Assembly: GCF_020177265.1 (NCBI RefSeq)
Contig: NZ_JAIVMC010000001.1
Coordinates: forward strand, 897,056-961,055
Direction of reading: 5' to 3'
Length of the DNA: 64,000 nucleotides
Source of the DNA: Pseudooceanicola marinus
GTDB lineage: Bacteria; Pseudomonadota; Alphaproteobacteria; Rhodobacterales; Rhodobacteraceae
The notes under the pieces are model-generated. The model did not search any database. It saw nothing but the letters and a program-made list of their open reading frames with translations, and was not told where the DNA came from. Positions 52,267 to 62,155 of this stretch are shown here, in pieces. Both the position numbers and the translations under genes were made by a program. How positions within the stretch are numbered: position 1 is the first letter of the stretch; every line of letters begins with the position of its first letter.

Positions 52267-53781
52267 ATGTATAGCGATCTTCTGCACGCCCTGCCGGACG
52301 TCTTTTCCCTGGCCAATTTTGCCGCCGTGGTGATCGGTGTGATCTCGGGCATCGTGGTCGGCGCCATGCCGGGCCTGTCGGCCACCATGGCCATCTCCGT
52401 CCTCGTGCCCTTCACCTTCGGGCTGGAGCCGCTGGTGGCCCTCGGCCTGATGGCGGGCATCTACAACGGCGCCATGTACGGCGGCGCGATCCCGGCGGTG
52501 CTGCTGCGCATCCCCGGCACGCCGGCCGCCGTCGCCACCACCTTCGACGGCTACCCGATGGCGCAGAAGGGCGAAGGCGGCTTCGCGCTGCAGGTCGCGG
52601 TGGTCTCCTCGGCCTTCGGTGGCATCGCCTCGGCCTTCGCCCTGATGCTGCTGGCCCCGCCGCTGTCGAAGGTCACCCTGCTCTTCGGCCCGTCCGAGGT
52701 CTTCTGGGTCGCCATCTTCGGCCTCGCCTCGATCATCTTCCTGCTGGGCGGCAACCCGGTGAAGGGCCTGATCTCGGCCTGCTTCGGCGTCTTCGTCTCG
52801 GTCGTCGGCTCCGACCCGATCTACGGCAACGACCGTTTCACCTTCGGCCAGCTGGAGATGCTGGACGGCATCAACATCGTGATCCTTCTGGTCGGCCTCT
52901 ACGCGCTGCCGCCGGTGATCGACCTGCTGGAAACACCGCTGAAGACCAGCGGCGTGCAGAGCTCGAAACTGGGGACCGAGCCGATCTGGAAGGCCCTGCC
53001 GCGGATGAAAACCTACTGGACGACCTGGCTGCGCGGCTCCTTCATCGGCATCTGGATCGGCATCCTGCCGGGCGCTGGTGGCTCCATGGCGGCCTTCATG
53101 TCCTACAATGAGGCGCGCCGCACCTCGAAGACCCCCGAGACCTGGGGCGAGGGCGAGCCCGAGGGTGTCGCCGCCGCCGAGGTCGCCAACAATGCCGATA
53201 CCGCCTCGGCCCTGATCCCGGCCCTGACGCTGGGCATTCCGGGCACCGCCGTGGCGGCGGTCATGCTGGGCGGGTTGCTGGTGCACGGCCTGCAACCGGG
53301 GCCCATGCTGTTCCGCGACAACCCCGATATCGTCTTCGGCTTCATGTGGCAGTTCCTCTTCGGGGCGATCCTGCTGATCATCCTGGGCGGCTCGCTGGCG
53401 ACCAACAGCTTCGCCCGCCTGCTGAACCTGCCGCGCCCGCTGCTGGGATCGGTGATCATCGTGCTGATGCTGATCGGGGTCTACTCGATCCATGGTCGCA
53501 TGTTCGACGTTTACCTGATGCTGGGCTTCGGCGCCGTCGGCTGGGTCATGGACCGGCTGAAGTTCCCCCTGCCCCCGGTTGTCCTGGGCCTGATCCTGGG
53601 CGGTTTCGCCGAGGAGAACCTGCGCCTCGCATTGCGGATCGGTCGCGGCGACCCGATGGTGCTGTTCCAGAACACCACAAGCCTGATCCTGGTGGCCCTG
53701 ACCGTCGCGGTGATCGTCGGCCCGTCGCTGAAAAAACGCTTCATCGACAAGAAGAAGGTGGACGACGACGCGGCGGGCTGA
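52267..53781 (+). CDS. tctA: Tripartite tricarboxylate transporter large subunit TctA (1)
   Basis: 504 residues with about twelve helices and TctA hallmarks: VVGAMPGLSATMAIS near the start, AAIPAVLLRIPGTPAAVATTFDG-like segment (GAIPAVLLRIPGTPAAV) and GGLLVHGLQPGPMLF. It forms the translocation pathway and moves the substrate with a proton or sodium gradient. All features of an intact gene are present. Confidence 0.93.
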   Translation: MYSDLLHALPDVFSLANFAAVVIGVISGIVVGAMPGLSATMAISVLVPFTFGLEPLVALGLMAGIYNGAMYGGAIPAVLLRIPGTPAAVATTFDGYPMAQKGEGGFALQVAVVSSAFGGIASAFALMLLAPPLSKVTLLFGPSEVFWVAIFGLASIIFLLGGNPVKGLISACFGVFVSVVGSDPIYGNDRFTFGQLEMLDGINIVILLVGLYALPPVIDLLETPLKTSGVQSSKLGTEPIWKALPRMKTYWTTWLRGSFIGIWIGILPGAGGSMAAFMSYNEARRTSKTPETWGEGEPEGVAAAEVANNADTASALIPALTLGIPGTAVAAVMLGGLLVHGLQPGPMLFRDNPDIVFGFMWQFLFGAILLIILGGSLATNSFARLLNLPRPLLGSVIIVLMLIGVYSIHGRMFDVYLMLGFGAVGWVMDRLKFPLPPVVLGLILGGFAEENLRLALRIGRGDPMVLFQNTTSLILVALTVAVIVGPSLKKRFIDKKKVDDDAAG

Positions 53782-53804
53782 CACTGGCCGCGCCCCAATA
53801 GGGT

Positions 53805-53834
53805 CATCCGCCGCGAACAGGAGGGCGGCGGATG
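53805..53834 (+). terminator. Hairpin between tctA and the metallo-hydrolase gene
   Basis: CATCCGCCGC (53805-53814) pairs perfectly with GCGGCGGATG (53825-53834) around a 10-nt loop. No T-run. It may separate expression of the transporter from the downstream gene. Confidence 0.5.
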
Positions 53835-53863
53835 ATGAGACGACACGTTCGGAGGAGAACACC

Positions 53864-54895
53864 ATGACCACTTCTGGTTTCATGCAAACAGTGCTGGGCG
53901 CAGTTGCGCTCGGGGCGATGAGCACCGCGCTGCCGGCGCTGGCCGAGAGCAGCGACGCAGAGCTGTCGGCAGCCCATGTTGCCGCGGCAGAGGCCCTCGC
54001 GGGCGAAGACCTGCAAAACGTGCTGGGCCACTGCGCCCGCATCGGCAAATCCTTCACCATCGTAGAGAAGCCGGGCGAGAACATGCTGGCCGCGCTAATT
54101 GCGAAAGGCCCGCCCCGCCCTTATGGCATTTTCGATAACCTGTATTTCCTCGGCACCGAATGGGTGTCGGCCTGGGCGCTGCAGACTTCGGACGGGATCA
54201 TCCTCTTCGACGCGCTGAACAACTCCGACGAGGCCAAGACCTACATCGAGGACAGCATGGTCGAGCTGGGTCTTGACCCGGCCGAGATCAGGAAGATCCT
54301 CGTGACCCACGCGCATGGCGACCATTACGGCGCAGCGGTCTACCTGTCCGAGAAGTACGATGCCGAGATCATCATGTCGGACACCGACTGGAAGGAGCTC
54401 GAGAAGCCCACACTGCAGTTCGACAACGAACTGTGGGGGCCAGCACCCGAACGGGATGTGACCGTGACCGATGGCGATACGGTGACCTTGGGCGACACGA
54501 CGGTGAAGATCCTCGTGACCCCGGGCCATACACCGGGCACGATTTCCCCGGTCGTGGACGTGAGGGACGGCGATGACATCCACCGAGCCGTCTTCTGGGG
54601 TGGCAATGGCCTGAATTTCGGCAAGAATCCGGAGCGCTTCAACGCCATGATGGACTCCCAGGCGCGCATCGCCGCGCTGGCAGAGGAAGAGAACATCGAC
54701 GTCTTCCTCTCGAACCACCCGCGTCTCGACAACACGCTGGCCCACATGGGCGACTTGAAGGCGCGTGACGCAGGTCAGGCGCATCCCTTCGTCATCGGCG
54801 TTGATGGTGTCGCGCGGGCAATGGGCGCCATGCGTCACTGCGTGGCAGCCCAGCTTGCAAGCTTCGCGCCGGAGGCGACGCCGCCGGTTGAATGA
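53864..54895 (+). CDS. Exported metallo-beta-lactamase-fold hydrolase
   Basis: 343 residues with signal peptide (VLGAVALGAMSTALPALAES). Metal-binding motifs are HAHGDHYG and GHTPGTIS with a later His in LSNHPRLDN, as in B3-type or related hydrolases. It may hydrolyse a lactone, ester or amide in the periplasm. GGAGGAG precedes the ATG. Placed between a tricarboxylate and a TRAP system it may release a transportable acid from a lactone or ester. A lactamase activity is possible but unproven. Confidence 0.82.
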   Translation: MTTSGFMQTVLGAVALGAMSTALPALAESSDAELSAAHVAAAEALAGEDLQNVLGHCARIGKSFTIVEKPGENMLAALIAKGPPRPYGIFDNLYFLGTEWVSAWALQTSDGIILFDALNNSDEAKTYIEDSMVELGLDPAEIRKILVTHAHGDHYGAAVYLSEKYDAEIIMSDTDWKELEKPTLQFDNELWGPAPERDVTVTDGDTVTLGDTTVKILVTPGHTPGTISPVVDVRDGDDIHRAVFWGGNGLNFGKNPERFNAMMDSQARIAALAEEENIDVFLSNHPRLDNTLAHMGDLKARDAGQAHPFVIGVDGVARAMGAMRHCVAAQLASFAPEATPPVE

Positions 54896-54930
54896 CCCTA
54901 TCCGCACCGCTTGGGGCCGAAGACGGCACC

Positions 54931-54949
54931 GAGCGGAGCGCTCCTTTTT
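54931..54949 (+). terminator. Terminator-like hairpin with T-run
   Basis: GAGCG-gag-CGCTC followed by CTTTTTC. A short 5-bp stem and a T-run; GGAGCGCTCC inside is also a palindrome. It would partly end transcription before the TRAP genes. Confidence 0.5.
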
Positions 54950-55001
54950 CGCCTGGCGCAACGCTCAGGCATTTCGCGCAACCAATCACTGGAGGAAGAT
55001 C

Positions 55002-55970
55002 ATGACACTCAAGACACTTGGCGCAGCTGCGCTCATAGCCGCCACCGCGACGGTTTCCCATGCCGACGACTGGACCGCCTACACCTATTCGTCCGTCTCC
55101 ACGACCTCGGCCGTGAAAGGCATGAACCGCATCGTCGAGCGCGTCGCCGCCGATACGGACCTGTCCATCGACCTGCACCTGGGCAAGACCCTGCAGATCG
55201 CCTCGGCCGACATCACCCAGGCCGTGGGTGACGGCATCATCGACATGGCCGCCGATTTCTTCTTCTCGGGCAGCGTGCCGCTGGCGCGGGTGCTGAACCT
55301 GCCGATGCTCATCGAGAACGACGAGGAATGGGCCGCCGCCTATGACGCGATGGAACCCACGCTGGTCGAGGCCTTCGCCGAGCAGGGCGTCGTCCTTCTG
55401 GGCGGCTACCGCTACCCCGAGCAGACGATCTTCACCACCTTCGAGATCAACAGCCTGGCAGACCTGGAGGGGCACAAGATCCGCGTGACCTCGCCCGAAC
55501 AGGGGCGGTTCATCGAGGAATTCGGCGGCGCGCCGATCACCCTGTCGGGTTCCGAGGTGCCGACCTCTCTGGAACGCGGCGTGATTGAGGGCGTTCTCAC
55601 CGCCTCCGCCGGTGGCGCGAAGAACTGGCATGAATTCCTGCCCTACAACTACCGGTTCTCCGTGAACTACGGGAACTCGATGATCATCGCCAACGCCGAT
55701 AGCTTCGACGCCCTGTCCGAAGACACCCAGGCCCGCCTGCGCGAGATCGTCGCCGAAGAGGGGCCGAAGACCACCGCGGACTTCCTCGTGGACGAAGAGG
55801 ACCAGAAGGCGTCCCAGTCCGAAGCCGGGATGACCCTTGTGGATGCCGCAGAGGGTGATGCCGCCATGGCCAACGAGAAGCTGGCACCCTTCTGGGAAAG
55901 CTGGGCGGCAGAGAACGGCCCGGAATACGAGGCCGCCCTGGCGACCGTGCGCGCTGCCATCGGCAAGTAA
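55002..55970 (+). CDS. dctP: TRAP transporter solute-binding protein DctP
   Basis: 322 residues with a signal peptide (LGAAALIAATATVSHAD). The mature protein has the TRAP binding fold: LHLGKTLQIASADITQAV, then DLEGHKIRVTSPEQGRFI and the NYGNSMIIAN segment. The Arg in KIRVTS normally pairs with a substrate carboxylate. GGAGGAAG precedes the ATG. It is followed by dctQ 1 bp later. The ligand is probably a carboxylate or sugar acid; not predictable in detail. Confidence 0.9.
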   Translation: MTLKTLGAAALIAATATVSHADDWTAYTYSSVSTTSAVKGMNRIVERVAADTDLSIDLHLGKTLQIASADITQAVGDGIIDMAADFFFSGSVPLARVLNLPMLIENDEEWAAAYDAMEPTLVEAFAEQGVVLLGGYRYPEQTIFTTFEINSLADLEGHKIRVTSPEQGRFIEEFGGAPITLSGSEVPTSLERGVIEGVLTASAGGAKNWHEFLPYNYRFSVNYGNSMIIANADSFDALSEDTQARLREIVAEEGPKTTADFLVDEEDQKASQSEAGMTLVDAAEGDAAMANEKLAPFWESWAAENGPEYEAALATVRAAIGK

Positions 55971-55971
55971 C

Positions 55972-56487
55972 ATGCAGTCCGAAAGCAACACGGGGCCGGC
56001 CAGCGCCGGCCCCCTCTTCGATCTGGCGGCTCGTGCCACGGCCGTGGCCACCGGCACCGTGCTGACCGGGCTGGTCTCGCTGGTCTGCCTGGAAGCGCTC
56101 CTGCGCGGCGCCTTCAACTATTCCCTGGGCTTCGCCGAAGAGCTGACCGGCTACGGCGTGGTCTTCATGACCTTCTTCGGCGCCGCCCTGTCGTTGCGCG
56201 GCGGCACCATGTTCCAGGTGCACTTCCTGCTGGACGCCTGGCCCGACGCCACGCGCCGCTGGCTGGTGCGCGGTTTCGTCGTCATCGCACTGATCCTCTG
56301 CGCGATCCTGGCGTGGAAGACGAAGGACCTGACACTGTCGTCCTTCGCCCGCGGCAAGTTCGCACCCACCGTCTTGCGGACGCCCCTGTGGATCCCGCAG
56401 ATCATCCTGCCCGCCGGTTTCGCCGTGCTGGCCTTCTTCCTGGTCGAGCAGCTGCTGCTGACCTTCCGCAAAACCGAGGACGAGTAA
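55972..56487 (+). CDS. dctQ: TRAP transporter small permease DctQ
   Basis: 171 residues with four hydrophobic segments and DctQ-like features (EELTGYGVVFMTFFGAALSLRGG). It overlaps neither gene but sits 1 bp after dctP and touches dctM at its end. It scaffolds the large permease DctM. Confidence 0.88.
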   Translation: MQSESNTGPASAGPLFDLAARATAVATGTVLTGLVSLVCLEALLRGAFNYSLGFAEELTGYGVVFMTFFGAALSLRGGTMFQVHFLLDAWPDATRRWLVRGFVVIALILCAILAWKTKDLTLSSFARGKFAPTVLRTPLWIPQIILPAGFAVLAFFLVEQLLLTFRKTEDE

Positions 56488-57780
56488 ATGGAAGCGATCC
56501 TTGCCTTCGGCCTGCTGATCGGCCTGATCATCGGTGGCATGTGGGTGCAATTCGCCGTGGCCGGCGCCGGGCTGACCTATATCTGGCTGTTGAAGGGCTT
56601 CGGCGGTTGGAAGGCCCTTGGCCTGGTCAGCTGGGGCGCCGCCAACAGCTTCACCCTCGCCGCCATCCCGCTCTTCGTTCTAATGGCCGAAATCCTGCTT
56701 GGCTCGGGCCTGTCGACGCGGCTCTACAACGGGGTCGCGCCCTTCATGCGGCGTCTGCCCGGGGGCCTTCTCCACACGAATATCGCCGGCAGCGGCATCT
56801 TCGCCGCGATCTCCGGCGGCTCGGCCCCCACGGCGGCGGCCATGTCCACCGTGGCCCTGCCGGAACTGTCGGCACGCGGTTACAACAAGCGGCTGGTGGC
56901 CGGCTCCCTCGCGGCAGGGGGAACGCTGGGCATCCTGATCCCGCCGTCGATCACCATGATCATCTACGCCACCTTCACCGAAACCTCGATCGCGCGGCTC
57001 TTCGCCGCCGGGCTGCTGCCGGGGATTCTGCTGGCGCTGTGCTACATGGGTTTCATCATCGCCCGGGTCCTGCTGAACCCGAAGCTGGCTCCGAAGGCGG
57101 AGACAAAGGCCACCGCCGGTGACCTGGGCCGCGCCCTGCTGGACATCCTGCCCTTCCTGATGCTGATCGTCATCGTTCTGGGCAGCATCTACGGTGGCTT
57201 CGCCACCCCGACCGAGGCCGGTGCCGTCGGCACCGTCGGCGCCATCCTCATTGCCGCGCTCTATCGCAAGCTGTCGCTAAGCCTGCTGAAAAACGCGCTT
57301 GCACGTACCGCATCCATGAGCGGCAACATCCTCTTCATCGTCTTCACCTCGATGATCTTCGCCTATGCCACGGCCCTGTCAGGGATCGGCGAGGACCTGG
57401 TGGGGATGCTGGAGGATGCCAATGTCTCGAGGCTGACCTTCCTGCTGGTCATCATGGTGGTTTTCGCCATCCTGGGCTGCTTCATGGAAGGGCTGGGGAT
57501 GATCGCGATCATCGTGCCGGTGATCTTCCCCGCGCTGCTGGCGCTTGGGGTCGATCCGATCTGGTTCGGGGTCTTCGTGGTGATCCTGGTGGAACTGGGC
57601 CAGCTGACGCCGCCGCTCGGCGTGATCCTCTTCGTTGTCGCCAGTTCCTCGAAGGAGGTGAAGGTCGAGGACGTGATCCTGGGCACCCTGCCCTTCTTCC
57701 TGATCATCGTCGCCTTCATGCTGCTGCTGATTGCCTCGCCGCAGATCGCGCTCTTCCTGCCGGAGGTCACATTCGGATGA
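56488..57780 (+). CDS. dctM: TRAP transporter large permease DctM
   Basis: 430 residues, normal length, with about twelve helices. The DctM core includes FTLAAIPLFVLMAEILLGSG and AGGTLGILIPPSITMIIYA. It translocates solute captured by DctP using a sodium gradient. Its stop overlaps the SMP-30 gene start as ATGA. Confidence 0.93.
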   Translation: MEAILAFGLLIGLIIGGMWVQFAVAGAGLTYIWLLKGFGGWKALGLVSWGAANSFTLAAIPLFVLMAEILLGSGLSTRLYNGVAPFMRRLPGGLLHTNIAGSGIFAAISGGSAPTAAAMSTVALPELSARGYNKRLVAGSLAAGGTLGILIPPSITMIIYATFTETSIARLFAAGLLPGILLALCYMGFIIARVLLNPKLAPKAETKATAGDLGRALLDILPFLMLIVIVLGSIYGGFATPTEAGAVGTVGAILIAALYRKLSLSLLKNALARTASMSGNILFIVFTSMIFAYATALSGIGEDLVGMLEDANVSRLTFLLVIMVVFAILGCFMEGLGMIAIIVPVIFPALLALGVDPIWFGVFVVILVELGQLTPPLGVILFVVASSSKEVKVEDVILGTLPFFLIIVAFMLLLIASPQIALFLPEVTFG

Positions 57781-58736
57781 CACCCACCTACCCCTTCCCC
57801 GACCCGGTCGTCCTCGACGCCGAGGTCTTCACCGAACTACCCGGCGCGTTGCGCCGCACCGGGCAGCCGTCCTACTGGGCCGAGAAGAACCGGCGCGGGT
57901 CGCCCGCCGACAGCTTCCTCGAAGGGCCGTCCTTCGACCGCGAGGGCAACCTGTGGTTCGTCGACATCCCCTTCGGGCGGGTGTTCCGCGCCACGCCCCA
58001 GGGCGAGATCAGCCAGATCGCCGAATATGACGGCCAGCCCAACGGGCTGAAGATCCACCGTGACGGGCGGATCTTCCTGGCCGATTACCAGAACGGCATC
58101 ATGCAGCTGGACCCGGCAACCGGCAGCGTGACCAAGGCGTTGGCCGATGCCGACACCGAAAGCTTCAAGGGATGCAACGATCTGCACTTCGCCCGCGACG
58201 GCGCGCTCTACTTCACAGACCAGGGCCAGACCGGCCTGCAGGATCCCTCGGGCCGGGTGTGGAAATGGCAGATGGAGACCGGCGCACTGACCTGCCTGAT
58301 CGACAAGGTGCCCAGCCCCAACGGTCTGGTGCTGGATCTGGCCGAACACGTGCTGTTCCTGGCCGTGACCCGCGCCAATGCGGTCTGGCGCCTGCCCATG
58401 TCGCCCTCGGGGCGGGTCAACAAGGCCGGGCTCTTCATCCAGTTCTCGGGCGGGCGCGCGGGGCCGGACGGGCTGGCGCTGACCGACGCGGGCGGTGTCG
58501 TGGTCTGTCAGACCGGCATGGGCCTGGTCTGGGTGCATGACGTGCTGGGGCGCCCGGTGGCCGTGGTCCGTTCCCCGCGCGGGCTGGGGACCACCAACTG
58601 CGCCTTCGGCGGCCCGGGGGGCCGGACCCTCTACATCACCGAAAGCGACAGCGGCAGCATTCTGCGGGTGGAATTCCCCGAGGAGCTGGGCATTGCCGGG
58701 GCGCCGATGTTCTCCGGCGCGCTCAGCCCGGGCTGA
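57777..58736 (+). CDS. SMP-30/gluconolactonase family protein
   Basis: 319 residues of a six-bladed propeller lactonase: metal Glu in FLEGPSFDREG, Asn in GQPNGLKIHRDGR, NDLHFARDGALYFTD and PSPNGLVLD later, and DGLALTDAGG. Such enzymes open sugar-acid lactones. It is coupled to dctM by ATGA, so lactone opening may follow TRAP uptake. The 3' end overlaps the convergent dehydrogenase gene by 14 bp. Confidence 0.9.
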   Translation: MTPTYPFPDPVVLDAEVFTELPGALRRTGQPSYWAEKNRRGSPADSFLEGPSFDREGNLWFVDIPFGRVFRATPQGEISQIAEYDGQPNGLKIHRDGRIFLADYQNGIMQLDPATGSVTKALADADTESFKGCNDLHFARDGALYFTDQGQTGLQDPSGRVWKWQMETGALTCLIDKVPSPNGLVLDLAEHVLFLAVTRANAVWRLPMSPSGRVNKAGLFIQFSGGRAGPDGLALTDAGGVVVCQTGMGLVWVHDVLGRPVAVVRSPRGLGTTNCAFGGPGGRTLYITESDSGSILRVEFPEELGIAGAPMFSGALSPG

Positions 58737-59874
58737 CGCCCGCAACGGGGTGCAGGATTGCGGGGCCGACCTCTGACAGGTCCCGCAATCCCAGAAGGCC
58801 GAGGTTGCGATGCACCTCCGCCTTCAGGATCGCGGCGGCGTCTTCCGCCCTCCCCTGCCCGCCCAGTGTCGCGGCGTAGAGGAAGGGCCGCCCGATCAGC
58901 ACCATGTCGGCGCCAAGGGCCAGGGCCTTGATCACATCGGTCCCGCGCCGGATGCCGCCGTCGATCAACAACGCCATGTCCCCCGCCTGCGCTCGGGCCT
59001 CGGGCAACAACCGCAGGGGCGAGATCGCATGGTCAAGCTGTCGCCCGCCATGGTTCGACAGGATCACCGCGTCGCAGCCAAGCGCCCGCGCCCGAGCCAC
59101 GTCCCCGGGGTGAATCACCCCTTTCAGCACCAGCTTGCCGGGCCAGAGGTCGCGCATCAGCGCCAAATGATCCCAGTTCAGGTGATCCTTGCGCCCAAAA
59201 TCCCGCGCTGCCTGTTTCGAGATGATCGGGGCGCCCCGCGTGGCGAAGGAGTTCTCGAAATGCGGCATTCCCCGCCGCAGCGTGGGCAGGAAGGTCCCTA
59301 GCAGCCAGCGGGGCTTCACGGCGAAATCCCAGATCAGCCGGGGCCGGATCCGCAGGGGCGTGGAGAACCCGGCACGGAGGTTGTTTTCCCTGTTCGCCAG
59401 AACGGCGGTGTCGGCGGTCAGGACCAGCGTGCCGAAACCCGCGGCCTGCACCCGGTCGATCAGGGCGCGGATGCGGTCCTCCTCGCCGGGCAGATAGGCC
59501 TGGAACCAGGCATCGGGATTGGCCCGCCAGACATCTTCCATCGGCGTCAGGGAAGAGCCCGACAGCACGAAGGGAATGCCCGCCGCCGCTGCCGCCCGGG
59601 CCAGCACCCGGTCGCCATCTCGCGCCATCAGGGCCGACAGGCCCATGGGGGCGATGCCGAAAGGCGCGGCATAGTCTTTGCCCAACAGAGTGCAAACCGT
59701 GCTGCGTCCCTCGACCCCGCGCAGGACCTGCGGCACCAGCCGCCAGGCATCCAGCGCATCGCGGTTATCCTGACGCGCCGCCCCGGTCTCGGCCGCGCCG
59801 GAGACGTATCCGAACAGAGGGCGCGGCAGGCGGCGGTGCGCGGCGGGCTCGAAATCATCCAAGGTCAGCAGCAT
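58723..59874 (-). CDS. FMN-dependent alpha-hydroxyacid dehydrogenase
   Basis: 383 residues of the L-lactate dehydrogenase/glycolate-oxidase family. FMN-binding signatures include APFGIAPMGLSALM and the active-site ILSNHGGRQLDHA with catalytic His. It oxidises L-2-hydroxyacids to 2-oxoacids, feeding electrons to quinone or O2. It is the last gene of the convergent leftward operon. Its stop region overlaps the SMP-30 gene. Confidence 0.9.
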   Translation of the reverse strand: MLLTLDDFEPAAHRRLPRPLFGYVSGAAETGAARQDNRDALDAWRLVPQVLRGVEGRSTVCTLLGKDYAAPFGIAPMGLSALMARDGDRVLARAAAAAGIPFVLSGSSLTPMEDVWRANPDAWFQAYLPGEEDRIRALIDRVQAAGFGTLVLTADTAVLANRENNLRAGFSTPLRIRPRLIWDFAVKPRWLLGTFLPTLRRGMPHFENSFATRGAPIISKQAARDFGRKDHLNWDHLALMRDLWPGKLVLKGVIHPGDVARARALGCDAVILSNHGGRQLDHAISPLRLLPEARAQAGDMALLIDGGIRRGTDVIKALALGADMVLIGRPFLYAATLGGQGRAEDAAAILKAEVHRNLGLLGLRDLSEVGPAILHPVAGVSPG

Positions 59875-60650
59875 CAGAAACCGTAAAGGCGTTCAGGGTT
59901 GTCCCACATGCAGCGCCGGAAGGCGTCAGGGCCCAGGGCCTCACGACACAGATCCAGCATCGGCGGGATCTCGGGCACCGGCTCGGGCGTCATCACATGC
60001 GGCCAGTCGCTGCCCCAGATGATCTGCTCGGGGAAGGCCGCGCCGATCCGTTCAACCATGCCCGCCAGATCCGCATACCGCCCGATATCCGCGCTGATCC
60101 GCGTGGGTGACAGTTTCACCCAGACACGCTCATGCTCCAGCAACCGCAGGACCGGGTCGGGCGCGGCGGGGTCCACGTGACCCACGTGATCGAGGATCAG
60201 GCGCATCCCCTCGGGCATCCGCGGGACCATGGCTGCGATGCGGTCGAAGCTGCGCGGCTCGGAGTTCAGCTCGATGTGCCAGCCGACCTCGGCCACCCGC
60301 GCCGCCAGATCTGGCAGCTGCTCCAGCGCGCTGGCGCCCAGCCGGGCACGGTCCTGGATACGGGTGGCGCGGACACCGGCGGCCTGCAGGGCCGGCAGAT
60401 CGGCGCCGTCGCCGATCACGGCAACCCCGCGCAAGGCGACGGGCCCCTCGGTGGCCAGCGTCTCCACCAGCCGGCTGTTGTCGGTGCCGTCGACCGAAGC
60501 CTGCACCACCACCGCGCGGGCCACACCATGAGGCGCCGCCTCTTCCATGAAATCGCGCACATCCCGCGCCGGGGGGACATAGGCGCCGGTTTGCGGCGCG
60601 TCGCCCCCCGTGGTCCGGGCAAAGGAATGGATATGGCAATCGGTAATCAT
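59874..60650 (-). CDS. Amidohydrolase/2-pyrone-4,6-dicarboxylate-lactonase-like protein
   Basis: 258 residues of the amidohydrolase-2 fold: N-terminal metal motif DCHIHSF, a DHVGHVDP element, and IIWGSDWPHV at the C-terminal end. It resembles lactonases that open dicarboxylate pyrones. The stop shares a base with the FMN dehydrogenase start (TGATG); its start overlaps tctA as ATGA. It may open a lactone imported by the second Tct system. Confidence 0.85.
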   Translation of the reverse strand: MITDCHIHSFARTTGGDAPQTGAYVPPARDVRDFMEEAAPHGVARAVVVQASVDGTDNSRLVETLATEGPVALRGVAVIGDGADLPALQAAGVRATRIQDRARLGASALEQLPDLAARVAEVGWHIELNSEPRSFDRIAAMVPRMPEGMRLILDHVGHVDPAAPDPVLRLLEHERVWVKLSPTRISADIGRYADLAGMVERIGAAFPEQIIWGSDWPHVMTPEPVPEIPPMLDLCREALGPDAFRRCMWDNPERLYGF

Positions 60651-62122
60651 GCGCGCGCCTTTCTGAGGTTGAGGGCCAGGCTGATCGCCAGCGACAGGGC
60701 AATCAGGCCGGCCAGCCCGATGGTGATGGGCGATCCGAAGAAGATGTCGTAGCCGCCGCCCGAGGTCAGCAGCGCCTGCCGCAGGCTCTGCTCGAAGGGC
60801 GCGCCCAGGATCAGGCCGATCAGCAGCGGCGGCAGCGGGAAACTGCTGCGCCGGAAGAGAAAGCCCAGCACACCCGCGCCCAGCATCACCCAGACGTCAA
60901 AAAGGCTGTTGTTGACCGAGAAGGCGCCGAAGACCGCCAGGATGGTGATCGCCGGCAACAGGTGGCGCGGCTGGATCCGGGTCACATGGATCGCCACGCG
61001 GAAGAACAACAGCCCCAGGATCACCGTCGGGATCGACGAGAGCAGCAGCGCCTCGAAGATGGCGTAGACCTCCAGCCCGTGATCGCGGAACAGGAACGGC
61101 CCCGGGGCCAGCCCATGCAGCATGAAGGCACCCAGGATCACCGCAGTCACCGCATCGCCCGGAATCCCGAGCGCCAGCGTCGGCACCAGGGCCCCGCCGG
61201 TGACCGCATTGTTGGCCGCCTCGGGCGCGGCCACGCCCTCGGGCGCCCCCTTGCCGAAGCTCTCCGGCGCAGCAGAGCGCGAGCGGGCGAGGTTGTAGCT
61301 CATGAAAGCGGGCACGGTGGAGCCGATGCCCGGGAGGATGCCGACGAAGGTGCCGATGACCGAGGACAGCAGAAGCGTGATCCGCATCCGCCACAGTTCG
61401 ACGAAGCGGACGACGGAGGCCTTCAGGGGCGGCACCTCGGCATCGCTGACGTCATGGTCACGGTCGAAGGCCTGCAACAGGACCTCGGACATGGCGAAGA
61501 GGCCGATCAGCACCGGGATCAGCTGGAACCCGTTGTCGAAGGCGAAGGAGCCGAAGGTGAAGCGCGGCGTGCCGCTGATGGGGTCGAGGCCCACGACGCC
61601 CGCGCAGGCGCCGACCAGCACCATGATCAGCGCATCGAGTTTCGAACCGCCGCCGAAAAGCACGATCACCAGCAGCGCGAAGAGCATAAGCAGCGCCATT
61701 TCCGCCGGGCCGAAGTCCAGTGCGAAGCGGGCCAGCGGCTCGGCCAGCGCCATCAGAACGAGGCAGCTGAAGATATTTCCGGCGACACTGGCATAAAGGG
61801 CAAAGCGCAGCGCACGTCCCCCCTCGCCCCGCCGGGCCATGGCAAAACCGTCGATGGCCGTCGCCGCCGAGGAAGGGGTGCCCGGCACGTTCAGCAGCAC
61901 GGCGGAGATGGAGCCGCCGAAGATCGCGCCCTGGTAGACGCCCAGGAGCAGGATGATGGCCGGGATCGAGTCCATCGAGAAGGTGACCGGGATCAGCAGG
62001 GCAATCGCCATGGTGGGCCCGAGGCCGGGGATCGCGCCGATGATGACACCGGAGGCGATCCCGACCACGGCCGCGACCAGCACCCAGAGGTTCAGAAGTT
62101 CGAGAAAGGCATCGACAAGCAC
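60647..62122 (-). CDS. tctA: Tripartite tricarboxylate transporter large subunit TctA (2)
   Basis: 491 residues with TctA helices and motifs (IIGAIPGLGPTMAIALL, ISAVLLNVPGTPSSAATAIDG-like, AFMLHGLAPGPFLF). It differs clearly from the first TctA, so the two systems probably have different substrates. It lies 33 bp after tctB and overlaps the amidohydrolase. Confidence 0.93.
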   Translation of the reverse strand: MLVDAFLELLNLWVLVAAVVGIASGVIIGAIPGLGPTMAIALLIPVTFSMDSIPAIILLLGVYQGAIFGGSISAVLLNVPGTPSSAATAIDGFAMARRGEGGRALRFALYASVAGNIFSCLVLMALAEPLARFALDFGPAEMALLMLFALLVIVLFGGGSKLDALIMVLVGACAGVVGLDPISGTPRFTFGSFAFDNGFQLIPVLIGLFAMSEVLLQAFDRDHDVSDAEVPPLKASVVRFVELWRMRITLLLSSVIGTFVGILPGIGSTVPAFMSYNLARSRSAAPESFGKGAPEGVAAPEAANNAVTGGALVPTLALGIPGDAVTAVILGAFMLHGLAPGPFLFRDHGLEVYAIFEALLLSSIPTVILGLLFFRVAIHVTRIQPRHLLPAITILAVFGAFSVNNSLFDVWVMLGAGVLGFLFRRSSFPLPPLLIGLILGAPFEQSLRQALLTSGGGYDIFFGSPITIGLAGLIALSLAISLALNLRKARA

Positions 62123-62155
62123 GGCTTGCGCTCCTTCAGGTCTTGAAGAGGAAGG

